Shown: positions 7,876-16,120 of the stretch, piece after piece
How the letters are laid out: each line of letters begins with the position of its first letter
Position numbering within the stretch: position 1 is the first letter of the stretch
Assembly (NCBI RefSeq): GCF_003985125.1
Contig: NZ_ML133598.1
Location: 1 to 36,780 of the forward strand
Source of the DNA: Rhizobium phaseoli
GTDB lineage: Bacteria; Pseudomonadota; Alphaproteobacteria; Rhizobiales; Rhizobiaceae
Direction of reading: 5' to 3'
DNA: 36,780 bases
The notes under the pieces: model-generated
Told to the model about the DNA's origin: nothing
Database searches by the model: none
The model's input: only the letters and a program-made list of their open reading frames with translations
Made by a program: the position numbers and the translations under genes

Positions 7876-10077
7876 TCACAGCGTACAAGACACGCAGCCC
7901 TGCACCTCGGTGCCGGACAGCGCCATCTGGCGAAGGCGGATGTAGTAGATCGTCTTGATGCCCTTCTTCCAGGCGTAGATCTGCGCCTTGTTGATATCGC
8001 GCGTCGTTGCCGTATCGCGGAAGAACAGGGTCAGCGACAGGCCCTGATCGACATGCTGGGTTGCCGCCGCATAGGTATCGATGATCTTCTCCGCGCCGAT
8101 CTCATAGGCGTCCTGATAATAATCAAGATTGTCGTTGGTCATGAACGGCGCCGGATAATAGACGCGGCCGATCTTGCCTTCCTTGCGGATCTCGATCTTC
8201 GAGACGATCGGATGGATCGAGGAGGTCGAGTGGTTGATATAGGAGATCGACCCCGTCGGCGGCACCGCCTGCAGGTTCTGGTTATAGAGGCCAGAGGTCA
8301 TGACCGCCTTCTTCAGCGCCGCCCAATCGTCCTGAGTCGGAATATGAATGCCGGCATCGTCGAACAGTGCCTGAACCTTCCCGGTCGCCGGCTTCCATTC
8401 CTGCTGGGTATATTTGTCGAAATAGTCGCCGGAGGCATATTTCGAATTTTCGAACCCCTTGAAGCTTGTGCCGCGTTCGACCGCCAGCAGGTTCGAAGCG
8501 CGGATCGCGTGATAGGTTACCGTATAGAAATAGATATTGGTGAAATCGACGCCTTCCTCCGACCCGTAGAAGATGCGTTCGCGGGCGAGATAGCCGTGCA
8601 GGTTCATCTGGCCGAGGCCGATCGCATGGCTTTCGTCATTGCCCTTCTCGATCGACGGAACCGAAGCGATATGGCTCATGTCGGAGACTGCCGTCAGCGC
8701 CCGGATCGAGGTCTCGATCGTCTTGCTGAAATCGGTGGAATCCATGGCTGCGGCGATATTCAGCGAGCCGAGATTGCAGGAAATATCCTTGCCGAGATAC
8801 TTGTAGGAGAGGTCGTCATTGTATTCGCTCGCCTCACTCACCTGCAGGATCTCAGAGCAAAGATTGCTCATCGAGATGCGACCAGCAACCGGGTTTGCCC
8901 GGTTCACCGTGTCTTCGAACATGATGTAGGGATAGCCGCTCTCGAACTGGATCTCGGCGAGCACCTGGAAAAATTCACGCGCCTTGATCTTCTTCTTCGA
9001 GATGCGGGCGTCCGCCACCATCTCGCGATACTTTTCCGTCACCGAAATCTCGGTGAAGGGCACGCCGTAGACGCGCTCCACGTCATAGGGCGAGAACAGG
9101 TACATGTCCTCGTTGTTTTTCGCGAGTTCGAAGGTGATGTCGGGCACGACGACGCCGAGCGACAGCGTCTTGATGCGGATCTTCTCGTCGGCATTTTCGC
9201 GCTTGGTATCGAGAAACCGCATGATATCAGGGTGATGGGCGTTGAGGTAGACGGCGCCCGCCCCCTGGCGAGCACCGAGCTGGTTGGCATAGGAAAAACT
9301 GTCTTCGAGCAGCTTCATGACAGGAATGATGCCCGACGACTGATTCTCGATCTGCTTGATCGGGGCGCCGGCCTCACGGATGTTCGTCAGTGACAGCGCC
9401 ACGCCGCCACCGCGCTTCGACAATTGCAGCGCCGAATTGATCGACCGACCGATCGATTCCATATTGTCCTCGACCCGCAGCAGGAAACAGGAGACGAGTT
9501 CGCCGCGCTGCTTCTTGCCGGCATTGAGGAAGGTCGGCGTTGCCGGCTGGAAACGGCCGGAAATGATTTCGTCGACCATGTCGCGGGCAAGCGCCTCGTC
9601 GCCGCGCGCCAAAGTCAGCGCCACCATGCAGATGCGATCCTCGTAGCGCTCGAGATAGCGCTTTCCGTCGAAGGTCTTCAGCGTATAGCTGGTGTAATAT
9701 TTGAAGGCGCCGAGGAAGGTCGGGAAACGGAACTTCCTGGCATAGGCCTGGTCGAACAGGTCGCGCACGAAATTGAAGGAATACTGGTCGAGCACCTCCT
9801 GCTCGTAATAGCCCTCGGTCACGAGGTAATCGAGCTTTTCCCTGAGATTGTGAAAGAACACGGTGTTCTGGTTCACATGCTGCAGAAAATACTGCTTGGC
9901 CGCCATGTGGTCCTTGTCGAGCTGGATCCGTCCCTCATCGTCATAGAGGTTCAGCATCGCGTTCAGCGCGTGATAGTCGAGCGCTTCCGCCGCTTTCAAA
10001 GAGCGTTCTGTGGGATGAGCAAAAGTGTTATGCGGTTTTGCGCCGGCATCCCGCGTCAGTGTTGTTCCCGTGTCCAA
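7876..10077 (-). CDS. nrdE: Class Ib ribonucleotide reductase large subunit NrdE
   Basis: NrdE is the catalytic alpha subunit reducing ribonucleoside diphosphates. The 733-residue product contains FQPATPTFLNAG, GELVSCFLLRVEDNMESIGRS, the active-site CNLGSLNI strand, NQNLQAVPPTGSISYINHST and the C-terminal redox pair GCVSC near the end. Homology to E. coli NrdE starts at YHALNAMLNLYD, upstream of the first internal ATG, so the start must lie further 5'. The best candidate is TTG at 10077, with GGA six bases upstream, overlapping the nrdI stop by 22 bp. An in-frame ATG at 10161 inside nrdI is less likely. Confidence 0.95.
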   Translation of the reverse strand: MDTGTTLTRDAGAKPHNTFAHPTERSLKAAEALDYHALNAMLNLYDDEGRIQLDKDHMAAKQYFLQHVNQNTVFFHNLREKLDYLVTEGYYEQEVLDQYSFNFVRDLFDQAYARKFRFPTFLGAFKYYTSYTLKTFDGKRYLERYEDRICMVALTLARGDEALARDMVDEIISGRFQPATPTFLNAGKKQRGELVSCFLLRVEDNMESIGRSINSALQLSKRGGGVALSLTNIREAGAPIKQIENQSSGIIPVMKLLEDSFSYANQLGARQGAGAVYLNAHHPDIMRFLDTKRENADEKIRIKTLSLGVVVPDITFELAKNNEDMYLFSPYDVERVYGVPFTEISVTEKYREMVADARISKKKIKAREFFQVLAEIQFESGYPYIMFEDTVNRANPVAGRISMSNLCSEILQVSEASEYNDDLSYKYLGKDISCNLGSLNIAAAMDSTDFSKTIETSIRALTAVSDMSHIASVPSIEKGNDESHAIGLGQMNLHGYLARERIFYGSEEGVDFTNIYFYTVTYHAIRASNLLAVERGTSFKGFENSKYASGDYFDKYTQQEWKPATGKVQALFDDAGIHIPTQDDWAALKKAVMTSGLYNQNLQAVPPTGSISYINHSTSSIHPIVSKIEIRKEGKIGRVYYPAPFMTNDNLDYYQDAYEIGAEKIIDTYAAATQHVDQGLSLTLFFRDTATTRDINKAQIYAWKKGIKTIYYIRLRQMALSGTEVQGCVSCTL

Positions 10078-10460
10078 AATCGTTCCATTCCGTGTTTGAC
10101 GTTGGCGACGTCCTCCTCCGTGCCCATGAGCTCGAACCTGTAGAGGTAAGGCACCTGGCATTTGCGCGAGATCACGTCGCCGGCGAGCCCGTATGTCTCA
10201 CCGAAATTGCTGCTGCCCGCGGCAATCACGCCCCGGATGTGTCCTCGGTTCTCCGCATCGTTCAGGAAACGGATCACCTGCTTTGGAACGGCGCCCTTGC
10301 CGTCACCGCCGCTATAGGTCGGCACGACAAGCACGAAGGGTTCGCGGATATGAAACGCGTCCGCACCGCTAGCCGGAATGCGTGCCGCGCGCAATCCGAG
10401 CCTGGCGACGAAGCGATGGGTATTTTCGGATCGGCTGGAATAATAAACGATCAGGCCCAT
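10056..10460 (-). CDS. nrdI: Flavodoxin-like NrdI, class Ib RNR maturation protein
   Basis: NrdI is a flavodoxin-fold protein that delivers the oxidant needed to assemble the dimanganese-tyrosyl cofactor of NrdF. The 134-residue product shows the FMN phosphate loop YYSSRSENTHRF at the N-terminus, VPTYSGGDG, and GVIAAGSSNFGETYGLAG, all family signatures. The ATG at 10460 follows GAGGAGAAAGGCG. It lies between nrdH (16 bp upstream) and nrdE (overlapping), as usual in nrdHIEF operons. Confidence 0.95.
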   Translation of the reverse strand: MGLIVYYSSRSENTHRFVARLGLRAARIPASGADAFHIREPFVLVVPTYSGGDGKGAVPKQVIRFLNDAENRGHIRGVIAAGSSNFGETYGLAGDVISRKCQVPYLYRFELMGTEEDVANVKHGMERFWTREQH

Positions 10461-10476
10461 CGCCTTTCTCCTCGGG

Positions 10477-10698
10477 TCAGGAGAGCGCGCTGATCATATC
10501 GGGACGGAAACCCGCCCAATGCCGCTCGCCGGCGATGACGACGGGCGCCTGCATGTAGCCGAGGCTGCGGACACGATTAAGCGCTTCTGCATCCTGGGAG
10601 ATATCGACGATATCGTAATCGACACCCAGGCGGTCGAGGGCGCGATAGGTGGCGGTGCATTGGACGCAGGCGGGTTTGCTATAGACGGTAACGCTCAT
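10477..10698 (-). CDS. nrdH: Glutaredoxin-like NrdH, electron donor for class Ib RNR
   Basis: NrdH is a small thioredoxin-like redoxin that reduces NrdE. The 73-residue product starts MSVTVYSKPACVQC, with the redox pair Cys11/Cys14, and ends with the NrdH-type sequence GYMQAPVVIAGERHWAGFRPD. Two adjacent ATG codons exist; I chose 10698 because AGGA is five bases from it but only two from the other. It is the first gene of the operon, about 275 bp downstream of a cobalamin riboswitch. Confidence 0.95.
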   Translation of the reverse strand: MSVTVYSKPACVQCTATYRALDRLGVDYDIVDISQDAEALNRVRSLGYMQAPVVIAGERHWAGFRPDMISALS

Positions 10699-10973
10699 CA
10701 TGTTCCTCGTGATGTCAAATTCAGGACGCAAACTGGGATCGGTCGCCTTGCGACGTCCGGGGCAACGCTTGATGGTGATCTGGCAAAGTCGGCGGTTTAA
10801 ACGCCCGATACGATCCCCTTCGGGATTTGCGCGGGCGGCGGCCTTGATATTCTGGACATGACTTCAACCCCGAAGTGCTCATGCGGGCGTTCAGGGCAGC
10901 GCAACAGGCGCGGATCGTTCCGCTTTCATGCACGCGACCTTCCGGACACCCCGCCCGTGGACATCTCGTTCAA
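10699..10973 (-). other. Long nrdH leader after the riboswitch
   Basis: This 275-bp stretch separates the cobalamin aptamer from nrdH. I see one short hairpin (ATCCC 10813-10817 with GGGAT 10822-10826) but no U-run and no convincing gene. A 70-codon frame here lacks any family signature or good ribosome binding site. The sequence probably holds the expression platform, whose form I cannot assign. Confidence 0.4.
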
Positions 10974-11165
10974 GGCAGGTCTCCTGGCTCGCGGGTCGAA
11001 GCACCCTGCCCCAGCCTTCCCGAGGCATCATGCCCCAGTGACCTGAAATCGGACAGTTGCTCGCCGCTTACAGTTGCGGGGGCAGCTCCGGCCTTGTTGC
11101 GCCGTCATGGCGAAACGCACCGTATTCCCATCTTCGCCCGCGATCCTGACGAATCGAAGGAACCT
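10974..11165 (-). promoter_or_regulatory. Cobalamin (AdoCbl) riboswitch upstream of nrdHIEF
   Basis: Read on the minus strand, the conserved blocks come in the right order: an AGATGGGAATACGGTGCG start, GCTGCCCCCGCAACTGTAA, a GTCACTGG block, GGGAAGGC, and the B12 box AGCCAGGAGACCTGCC (complement of 10974-10989). The only genes downstream on that strand before zntA-type genes are nrdHIEF, which start about 275 bp away. Cobalamin riboswitches are known to repress B12-independent isozymes, including ribonucleotide reductases, in organisms that also have the B12-dependent class II enzyme NrdJ. I infer that role here. Confidence 0.9.
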
Positions 11166-11168
11166 TGA

Positions 11169-11205
11169 ACACTAGATATAGTACGCGAATCCAAAATCAC
11201 GTCAA
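11169..11205 (-). promoter_or_regulatory. nrdHIEF promoter with overlapping NrdR box
   Basis: On the minus strand TTGACG (11200-11205) and TACTAT (11178-11183) are spaced by 16 bp. The -10 lies inside GTACTATATCTAGTGT (11169-11184), which matches the NrdR box consensus acaCwAtATaTwGtgt at 13 of 16 positions. Transcription would start just before the cobalamin aptamer. NrdR is the ATP-cone repressor of RNR genes. I do not see a clear second box. The remaining gap (11206-11372) shows nothing recognisable. Confidence 0.65.
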
Positions 11206-11372
11206 CGGATGGTTTGTGCATCGCGTTACGACAGGTTTGAAATCGCTGCGTTCCTGTGAAAAACATGGATAAGGCAGGCTTAACGAAACGAGGCTGTGGA
11301 GAAGGTTCGGATGGCCTGTAGCCGGGCCTCAGATTTTTGTTTCCCGGTCCGGCGCGAGTCGTCCCCGAATAG

Positions 11373-13619
11373 TCATTGTCCCTTTAGTCGAAGCAGCCTG
11401 AGCGCGTTGATCGTCACCAGCACGGTGGCGCCGGTATCGGCAAGAATCGCCGGCCAGAGCCCGGTGACGCCGGCAATGGTCGTCACCAGAAACACCGCCT
11501 TCAGACCGAGCGCGATGGTGATATTCTGCAGGATGTTGCGCATCGTCTGTTTCGACAGTTCGATCATCCGTGCCACGTCGCCGACGCGCCCGTGCAGCAC
11601 GGCGGCATCCGCCGTCTCCAGCGCCACATCGGTGCCGCCGCCCATGGCGATGCCGATATCGGCAGCCGCCAGCGCCGGCGCGTCGTTGATGCCGTCGCCG
11701 ACCTTGGCGACGACGAAGCCCTGGCGTTTCAATTCGACGACGACCCGCTGTTTGTCCTCGGGCATCATCTCGCCGCGCCATTCAATGCCGAGCATGCCGG
11801 CAACGGCGGCCGCCGTCCGCTTGTTGTCGCCCGTCAGCATCATTGCCTTGACACCGGCCGACTTGAGCGTGGAAAGCCCCGCCTTGGCATCCTCGCGCGG
11901 CTCGTCGCGCATGGCGATCAGGCCGGCCGCAACATTGTTGACGAGCAGCACCGACACGCTTTTGCCCTCGTCGTTCAGCGCCATAATGCCTGCATCCTTT
12001 TCGCCGTCGAGGGCGCCGCGCTCGCGGGCCGCGGACGGCGACAGCAGATCGAGCGTCTCGCCGCCGACTTTGCCGCGGACACCTTTGCCCGGCAGCGCTT
12101 CCAGTTCGAAAGCCGGCGGCACGGGAACGCCGTCTGCCCTAGCGCGGTTGAGGATCGCCAGCGCCAAGGGATGGCTGGAGCCCTGCTCCAGCACTGCCGC
12201 GCGCGACAAGACCTGCGCCTCGCTCATTCCGAAGGCAACGATATCGGTCACCTGAGGCTTGCCTTCCGTCAAGGTGCCCGTCTTGTCGAAAGCGACCATC
12301 GTCACCTTGCCGAGCGCTTCCAAGACCGCGCCACCCTTCATCAGCAGACCCCGCCGCGCGCCTGATGAAAGCGAGGCGGCGATCGCCGCCGGCGTCGAAA
12401 TGACGAGCGCACAGGGGCAGCCGATCAGCAGGATGGCAAGGCCCTTATAGATCCATTCGCCCCAGGCGCCGGAGAGGAACATCGGCGGAACCACCGCGAC
12501 AAGTGCTGCGACCATCACCACGCCGGGCGTGTAATAGCGCGAGAACCGATCGATGAAGCGTTCGGTAGGCGCCTTCGATTCCTGCGCCTCCTCGACCAGC
12601 TTGACAATACGGGCAATCGTGTTGTCGGCGGCCGACGCCGTGACGCGAACCCTGAGCACTGCGTCGCCGTTCACCGTTCCGGCAAAGACGACGGCATCCA
12701 CACCCTTGCGCACCGGCGTGCTCTCGCCCGTCACCGGCGCCTCGTCGATCGCGCTCTCGCCCGATACGATGATGCCATCAGCCGAGATGCGGTCGCCCGG
12801 ACGAACCATGATGATGGCGCCGACGGCGAGGCTTTCCGCCGGCACCTCCCGCGTCTGACCATTGTCTTCCAACAACGCATTCTTCGGCACGAGGGCCGTC
12901 AGCGACCAGATGCTTTCGCGCGCCTTGCCGGCCGCCACACCCTCCAGCAGCTCGCCGACGAGAAACAGGAACACGACGGTGGCTGCCTCCTCGCCGGCAT
13001 TGATGATGACGGCGCCGACCGCGGCAATCGTCATCAGCATCTCGATCGAGAACGGCGTGCCCGATAGAGCGGCCATGACCGCGCGCCGCGCGATCGGCAC
13101 CAGCCCAACCAGCATAGCGACGATAAAGGCATAAGGTGCAATCGTCGGCACGAGATAGCCGACGGCATAAGCAGCGATCAGCGCCGCACCCGAGAGGATG
13201 GTGAGCCGGCCCTTCCGGCTTTGCCACCAGGGGCCGGCCATCGGTCCATGGTCGTGCCCATGCAGACCTTCGATTTCGGTCTTGCCATGCGCATGGTCAT
13301 GATCATGACCCTCATGATCGTGATCATGGCCCGCGTGATCGCCGTGATCATGGTCGTGATGTTCATGTGAGCCGTGGTCATCCGCCAGCACCGCGCTTCC
13401 GGCAAAAGGCGAGACCGAATAACCGAGCCCCGTCACCTTCTTCTCGATCGCCTTGAGGTCGCTGCTGCCGTCATGCCGGACGATCATCGTGCCCGCCATC
13501 ACCGAGACGGAAACATCGGCCACCCCTGCCACGCGCCTGACCGCCGTATCGATCTTGCTCGCACAGGCGGCGCAATCCATGCCGCCGACCCGGTATCGTG
13601 CCTCGTTCGTCTCAGCCAT
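11373..13619 (-). CDS. zntA: Heavy-metal P-type ATPase (Zn/Cd/Pb efflux, ZntA/CadA type)
   Basis: This P1B-type ATPase of the inner membrane pumps divalent soft metals out of the cytoplasm. The 748-residue product starts at ATG 13619 (MAETNEARY), preceded by GGAAG. An N-terminal metal-binding domain has GMDCAAC (Cys16, Cys19). A very His/Asp-rich linker covers about 82-124. The membrane CPC motif is Cys401-Pro-Cys403, the phosphorylated aspartate is Asp445 in DKTGTLT, and the hinge reads GDGINDAPAL. The CPC plus MerR partner favours Zn/Cd/Pb over Cu or Co, but the substrate is inferred. It is divergent from its likely regulator, with a shared operator. Confidence 0.93.
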   Translation of the reverse strand: MAETNEARYRVGGMDCAACASKIDTAVRRVAGVADVSVSVMAGTMIVRHDGSSDLKAIEKKVTGLGYSVSPFAGSAVLADDHGSHEHHDHDHGDHAGHDHDHEGHDHDHAHGKTEIEGLHGHDHGPMAGPWWQSRKGRLTILSGAALIAAYAVGYLVPTIAPYAFIVAMLVGLVPIARRAVMAALSGTPFSIEMLMTIAAVGAVIINAGEEAATVVFLFLVGELLEGVAAGKARESIWSLTALVPKNALLEDNGQTREVPAESLAVGAIIMVRPGDRISADGIIVSGESAIDEAPVTGESTPVRKGVDAVVFAGTVNGDAVLRVRVTASAADNTIARIVKLVEEAQESKAPTERFIDRFSRYYTPGVVMVAALVAVVPPMFLSGAWGEWIYKGLAILLIGCPCALVISTPAAIAASLSSGARRGLLMKGGAVLEALGKVTMVAFDKTGTLTEGKPQVTDIVAFGMSEAQVLSRAAVLEQGSSHPLALAILNRARADGVPVPPAFELEALPGKGVRGKVGGETLDLLSPSAARERGALDGEKDAGIMALNDEGKSVSVLLVNNVAAGLIAMRDEPREDAKAGLSTLKSAGVKAMMLTGDNKRTAAAVAGMLGIEWRGEMMPEDKQRVVVELKRQGFVVAKVGDGINDAPALAAADIGIAMGGGTDVALETADAAVLHGRVGDVARMIELSKQTMRNILQNITIALGLKAVFLVTTIAGVTGLWPAILADTGATVLVTINALRLLRLKGQ

Positions 13620-13649
13620 GATCCGCTTCCTTGTCAAACAGAAGCATCC

Positions 13650-13680
13650 CTCCTACATCCTCTAGCGACTAGAGGTGCAA
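13650..13680 (-). promoter_or_regulatory. MerR-type operator/promoter of the metal ATPase gene
   Basis: A perfect 7-3-7 palindrome (CCTCTAG, 3 bp, CTAGAGG, 13659-13675) lies in the gap between the ATPase and the MerR-family gene. On the minus strand it sits between TTGCAC (13675-13680) and TAGGAG (13650-13655) with a 19-bp spacer, the over-long spacing that MerR proteins correct by DNA distortion. Confidence 0.75.
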
Positions 13681-13690
13681 GAGTAAAATC

Positions 13691-14113
13691 ATGAAAAAGA
13701 TCACGATCGGCGAAGCCGCTCGCCGGAGCGGGGTCAAAGTGCCGACGGTGCGTTATTACGAGAGCATCGGCCTGCTCGCGGCCCCGAGCCGCAGCGAAGG
13801 CAATCAGCGCTCCTTCGAACCTGCCGATATCAACCGCCTCACCTTCATCCGCCATGCCCGCGAACTTGGCTTCGAGATCGAGGCGATCCGCACGCTGCTC
13901 ACCCTGCAGGATGATCCGCACCAATCCTGCGCCTCGGCCGATGCCATCGCCAAGGCTCGTCTCGTCGAGGTCGAGCAGCGCATCCGCAGCCTGATGGCGC
14001 TGAAAGCCGAACTCGAAACCATGGTGGAAGGTTGTGGCCATGGCCGCGTCGACCAATGCCGCGTCATCGAGGTCCTCGCCGACCACGGCCAGTGCACGCA
14101 TTCGCATCACTAA
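13691..14113 (+). CDS. MerR-family metal-responsive regulator (ZntR/CadR-like)
   Basis: This is a 140-residue MerR-family activator. The N-terminal winged helix reads ITIGEAARRSGVKVPTVRYYESIGLL, followed by a dimerisation helix at about 80-110. Candidate metal ligands are Cys80, Cys115, His117 and Cys123, matching the layout in ZntR/CadR (Cys79, 114/115, 124), plus a C-terminal CTHSHH tail. It is divergent from the P-type ATPase over a MerR-type palindrome, so it very likely controls that pump. Zn, Cd or Pb are the expected effectors. Confidence 0.92.
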   Translation: MKKITIGEAARRSGVKVPTVRYYESIGLLAAPSRSEGNQRSFEPADINRLTFIRHARELGFEIEAIRTLLTLQDDPHQSCASADAIAKARLVEVEQRIRSLMALKAELETMVEGCGHGRVDQCRVIEVLADHGQCTHSHH

Positions 14114-14180
14114 TCCCGCCCTTGCAGGTAATGCGCAGCCGCGCCAAAACTGCACCGGAAAGAATCGGGCAAAGACATCC

Positions 14181-15389
14181 ATGAACCAGAAGCGAATTGC
14201 CATCATCGGTGGTGGCCCGGCGGGCCTGGCGGCCGCCGAACTGCTTTCGCTTTCCGGCCATGCGGTGACGGTCTACGACGCCATGCCGACCTTCGCCCGC
14301 AAGTTTCTGCTGGCCGGCAAGTCGGGACTGAACATCACCCATTCCGAGGATTATGCCCGTTTCCTCACGCGCTTCGGCGCGGCCTCCGCCCGCCTGCGCC
14401 CGGCGCTCGATGCCTTTACCCCTGGCGATATCAGAGATTGGGCAGCAGGGCTCGGAACCGAGACTTTCGTCGGCTCGTCCGGACGGGTTTTCCCTGATGT
14501 GATGAAAGCCTCTCCTTTGCTGCGCGCCTGGCTCAAACGGCTGGAGGCGCAGGGCGCCACGCTGCGCACCCGCCACCGCTGGATCGGTTTTGCCGATGGG
14601 GGCTATGTTTTCGAAACGCCGGAAGGGCGCAGCATCGTCCATTGCGACGCAGCCCTCCTGGCGCTCGGCGGCGCCAGCTGGCCGCGCCTCGGCTCCGATG
14701 CAAGCTGGCTGCCGTGGCTATCGGAGAAGGGCGTCGAGATCGACGCCTTCCGGCCCGCCAATTGCGGCTTCGTCGTCGGCTGGAGCGAAAGCTTCCGCGA
14801 GCGTTTCGCCGGCGAGCCGGTGAAATCGGTCACCGCCACCTCCCATGCCGGCACATTTCCCGGTGAATTCGTCATCAGCGCAAACGGCATCGAGGGCAGC
14901 CTGGTCTATGCCCATGCAGCAAGCCTTCGCGATCAACTGCTGAACCGCGGCAGCGCTGCCCTGACGCTCGACCTCGCCCCGGGTCGGACGATCGAAAGGC
15001 TGACCCGCGACCTCGCGCGCCAGGATGCCAAATCGAGCTTTTCGAACCGCCTGCGCAAGGGCGCCGGCCTCAACGGTGTCAAGGCGGCGTTGCTGCGGGA
15101 ATTCGCACCCGAGCGCGACCGCGCCGATCCCGGACGTCTCGCCGGCATGATCAAGGCCCTGCCGGTGCCGGTTCTCGACACGAGGCCGATCGGCGAGGCC
15201 ATCTCCTCAGCCGGCGGCATTCGCTGGAGCGGCATCGACGATGGCTTCATGTTGAAGGCGCTGCCGGGCACCTTCGTCGCCGGCGAGATGCTCGACTGGG
15301 AAGCGGCGACCGGCGGCTATCTCCTCACCGCCTGCCTTGCGACAGGCCGCGCCGCCGCGCGCGGCATGGAAGCCTGGCTGCGCGGATAA
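14181..15389 (+). CDS. BaiN/HI0933-family flavoprotein (PP_4765-type)
   Basis: This is a 402-residue FAD-binding protein of unknown physiological reaction. The N-terminal dinucleotide fold reads IAIIGGGPAGLAAAELLSLSG. It is followed by the HI0933-family sequence KFLLAGKSGLNITHSE and, at the C-terminus, GGIRWSGIDDGFMLKALPGTFVAGEMLDWEAATGGY, where the FAD isoalloxazine is bound. Length fits the flavoprotein subgroup I recall as TIGR03862. I chose ATG 14181 because the fold begins right after it. It follows the MerR gene by 67 bp, possibly co-transcribed, and converges with msrB. Known relatives include bile-acid and unknown-substrate reductases. Confidence 0.85.
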   Translation: MNQKRIAIIGGGPAGLAAAELLSLSGHAVTVYDAMPTFARKFLLAGKSGLNITHSEDYARFLTRFGAASARLRPALDAFTPGDIRDWAAGLGTETFVGSSGRVFPDVMKASPLLRAWLKRLEAQGATLRTRHRWIGFADGGYVFETPEGRSIVHCDAALLALGGASWPRLGSDASWLPWLSEKGVEIDAFRPANCGFVVGWSESFRERFAGEPVKSVTATSHAGTFPGEFVISANGIEGSLVYAHAASLRDQLLNRGSAALTLDLAPGRTIERLTRDLARQDAKSSFSNRLRKGAGLNGVKAALLREFAPERDRADPGRLAGMIKALPVPVLDTRPIGEAISSAGGIRWSGIDDGFMLKALPGTFVAGEMLDWEAATGGYLLTACLATGRAAARGMEAWLRG

Positions 15390-15434
15390 GCCCCGGCGCT
15401 CGCAGGCTGAACAGCAAACAAGAACGTCCTACGA

Positions 15435-15920
15435 TCAGGCCGAGGCTGCACGAAACGTCATGACAAGACCATTCATGCAGTAGCGAAGTCCGGTTGGCTT
15501 CGGGCCATCATCGAAGACATGTCCGAGATGGCCGCCACAGCGGCTACAATGGACCGCCGTGCGCGCCATCCCGAAACTGGTGTCGTGTGTGGTGCCGACG
15601 GCATGGTCGAGCGGCCCCCAAAAGCTCGGCCAGCCGGTGCCGCTATCGAATTTGGTCGCCGAGGAAAAGAGCTTTTGCTCGCAGCCGACGCAGGCGAAAG
15701 TGCCCTTCCGCTCCTCATGCAGCAACGGGCTGCTGAAGGGATTTTCCGTGCCCGCCTGACGCAGGATGACGAATTGATCCGGCGTCAGCAGCTTATGCCA
15801 TTCCTCATCGGTATGGGTCACCGCAAACGTTTCGCCGGCGATCGCCTTGCCGGCCAGGCTGGCGCGAACGGCAAGCGCCCCGAAAACGGTCGTCATCAGC
15901 AACAATCGTCTGTTCAACAT
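15435..15920 (-). CDS. msrB: Exported peptide-methionine (R)-S-oxide reductase MsrB
   Basis: MsrB repairs methionine-R-sulfoxide in proteins. The 161-residue product has zinc cysteines Cys77/Cys80 and Cys125/Cys128, the GTGWPSF motif and catalytic Cys148 in RYCMN, with Arg146. The N-terminus (NRRLLLMTTVFGALAVRASLA) looks like a signal peptide with an arginine pair, so the enzyme probably acts in the periplasm, possibly via Tat. The ATG at 15920 has GGGGAGA upstream. Only a short gap separates its stop from the convergent flavoprotein gene. Confidence 0.93.
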   Translation of the reverse strand: MLNRRLLLMTTVFGALAVRASLAGKAIAGETFAVTHTDEEWHKLLTPDQFVILRQAGTENPFSSPLLHEERKGTFACVGCEQKLFSSATKFDSGTGWPSFWGPLDHAVGTTHDTSFGMARTAVHCSRCGGHLGHVFDDGPKPTGLRYCMNGLVMTFRAASA

Positions 15921-16120
15921 GATCAGGATCTCCCCATCGAACAAAGCCTTGCTCTGTAGGAAAATACGGGCGAGAGAAGTCTTTGTTACATTCTCACCGC
16001 TTAAACACCGAAATGTGATGCCGCCCCCTTTCACCGCACGCTGACGGCCGCCACGTGCCGCCTGATTGCAAACGCGCGGTTTTTCCATCAGACTGTGCTG
16101 AAGTTCCGTGGGAGGAGCAG

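Noticed and set aside
7363..9393. Long plus-strand frame (676 codons) opposite nrdF and nrdE
   Set aside because: It runs antisense across two conserved genes and a repeat; no recognisable domain.
10721..10933. Possible 70-codon gene in the nrdH leader
   Set aside because: No ribosome binding site or family signature; it overlaps the likely riboswitch expression platform. A leader peptide cannot be excluded but is unsupported.
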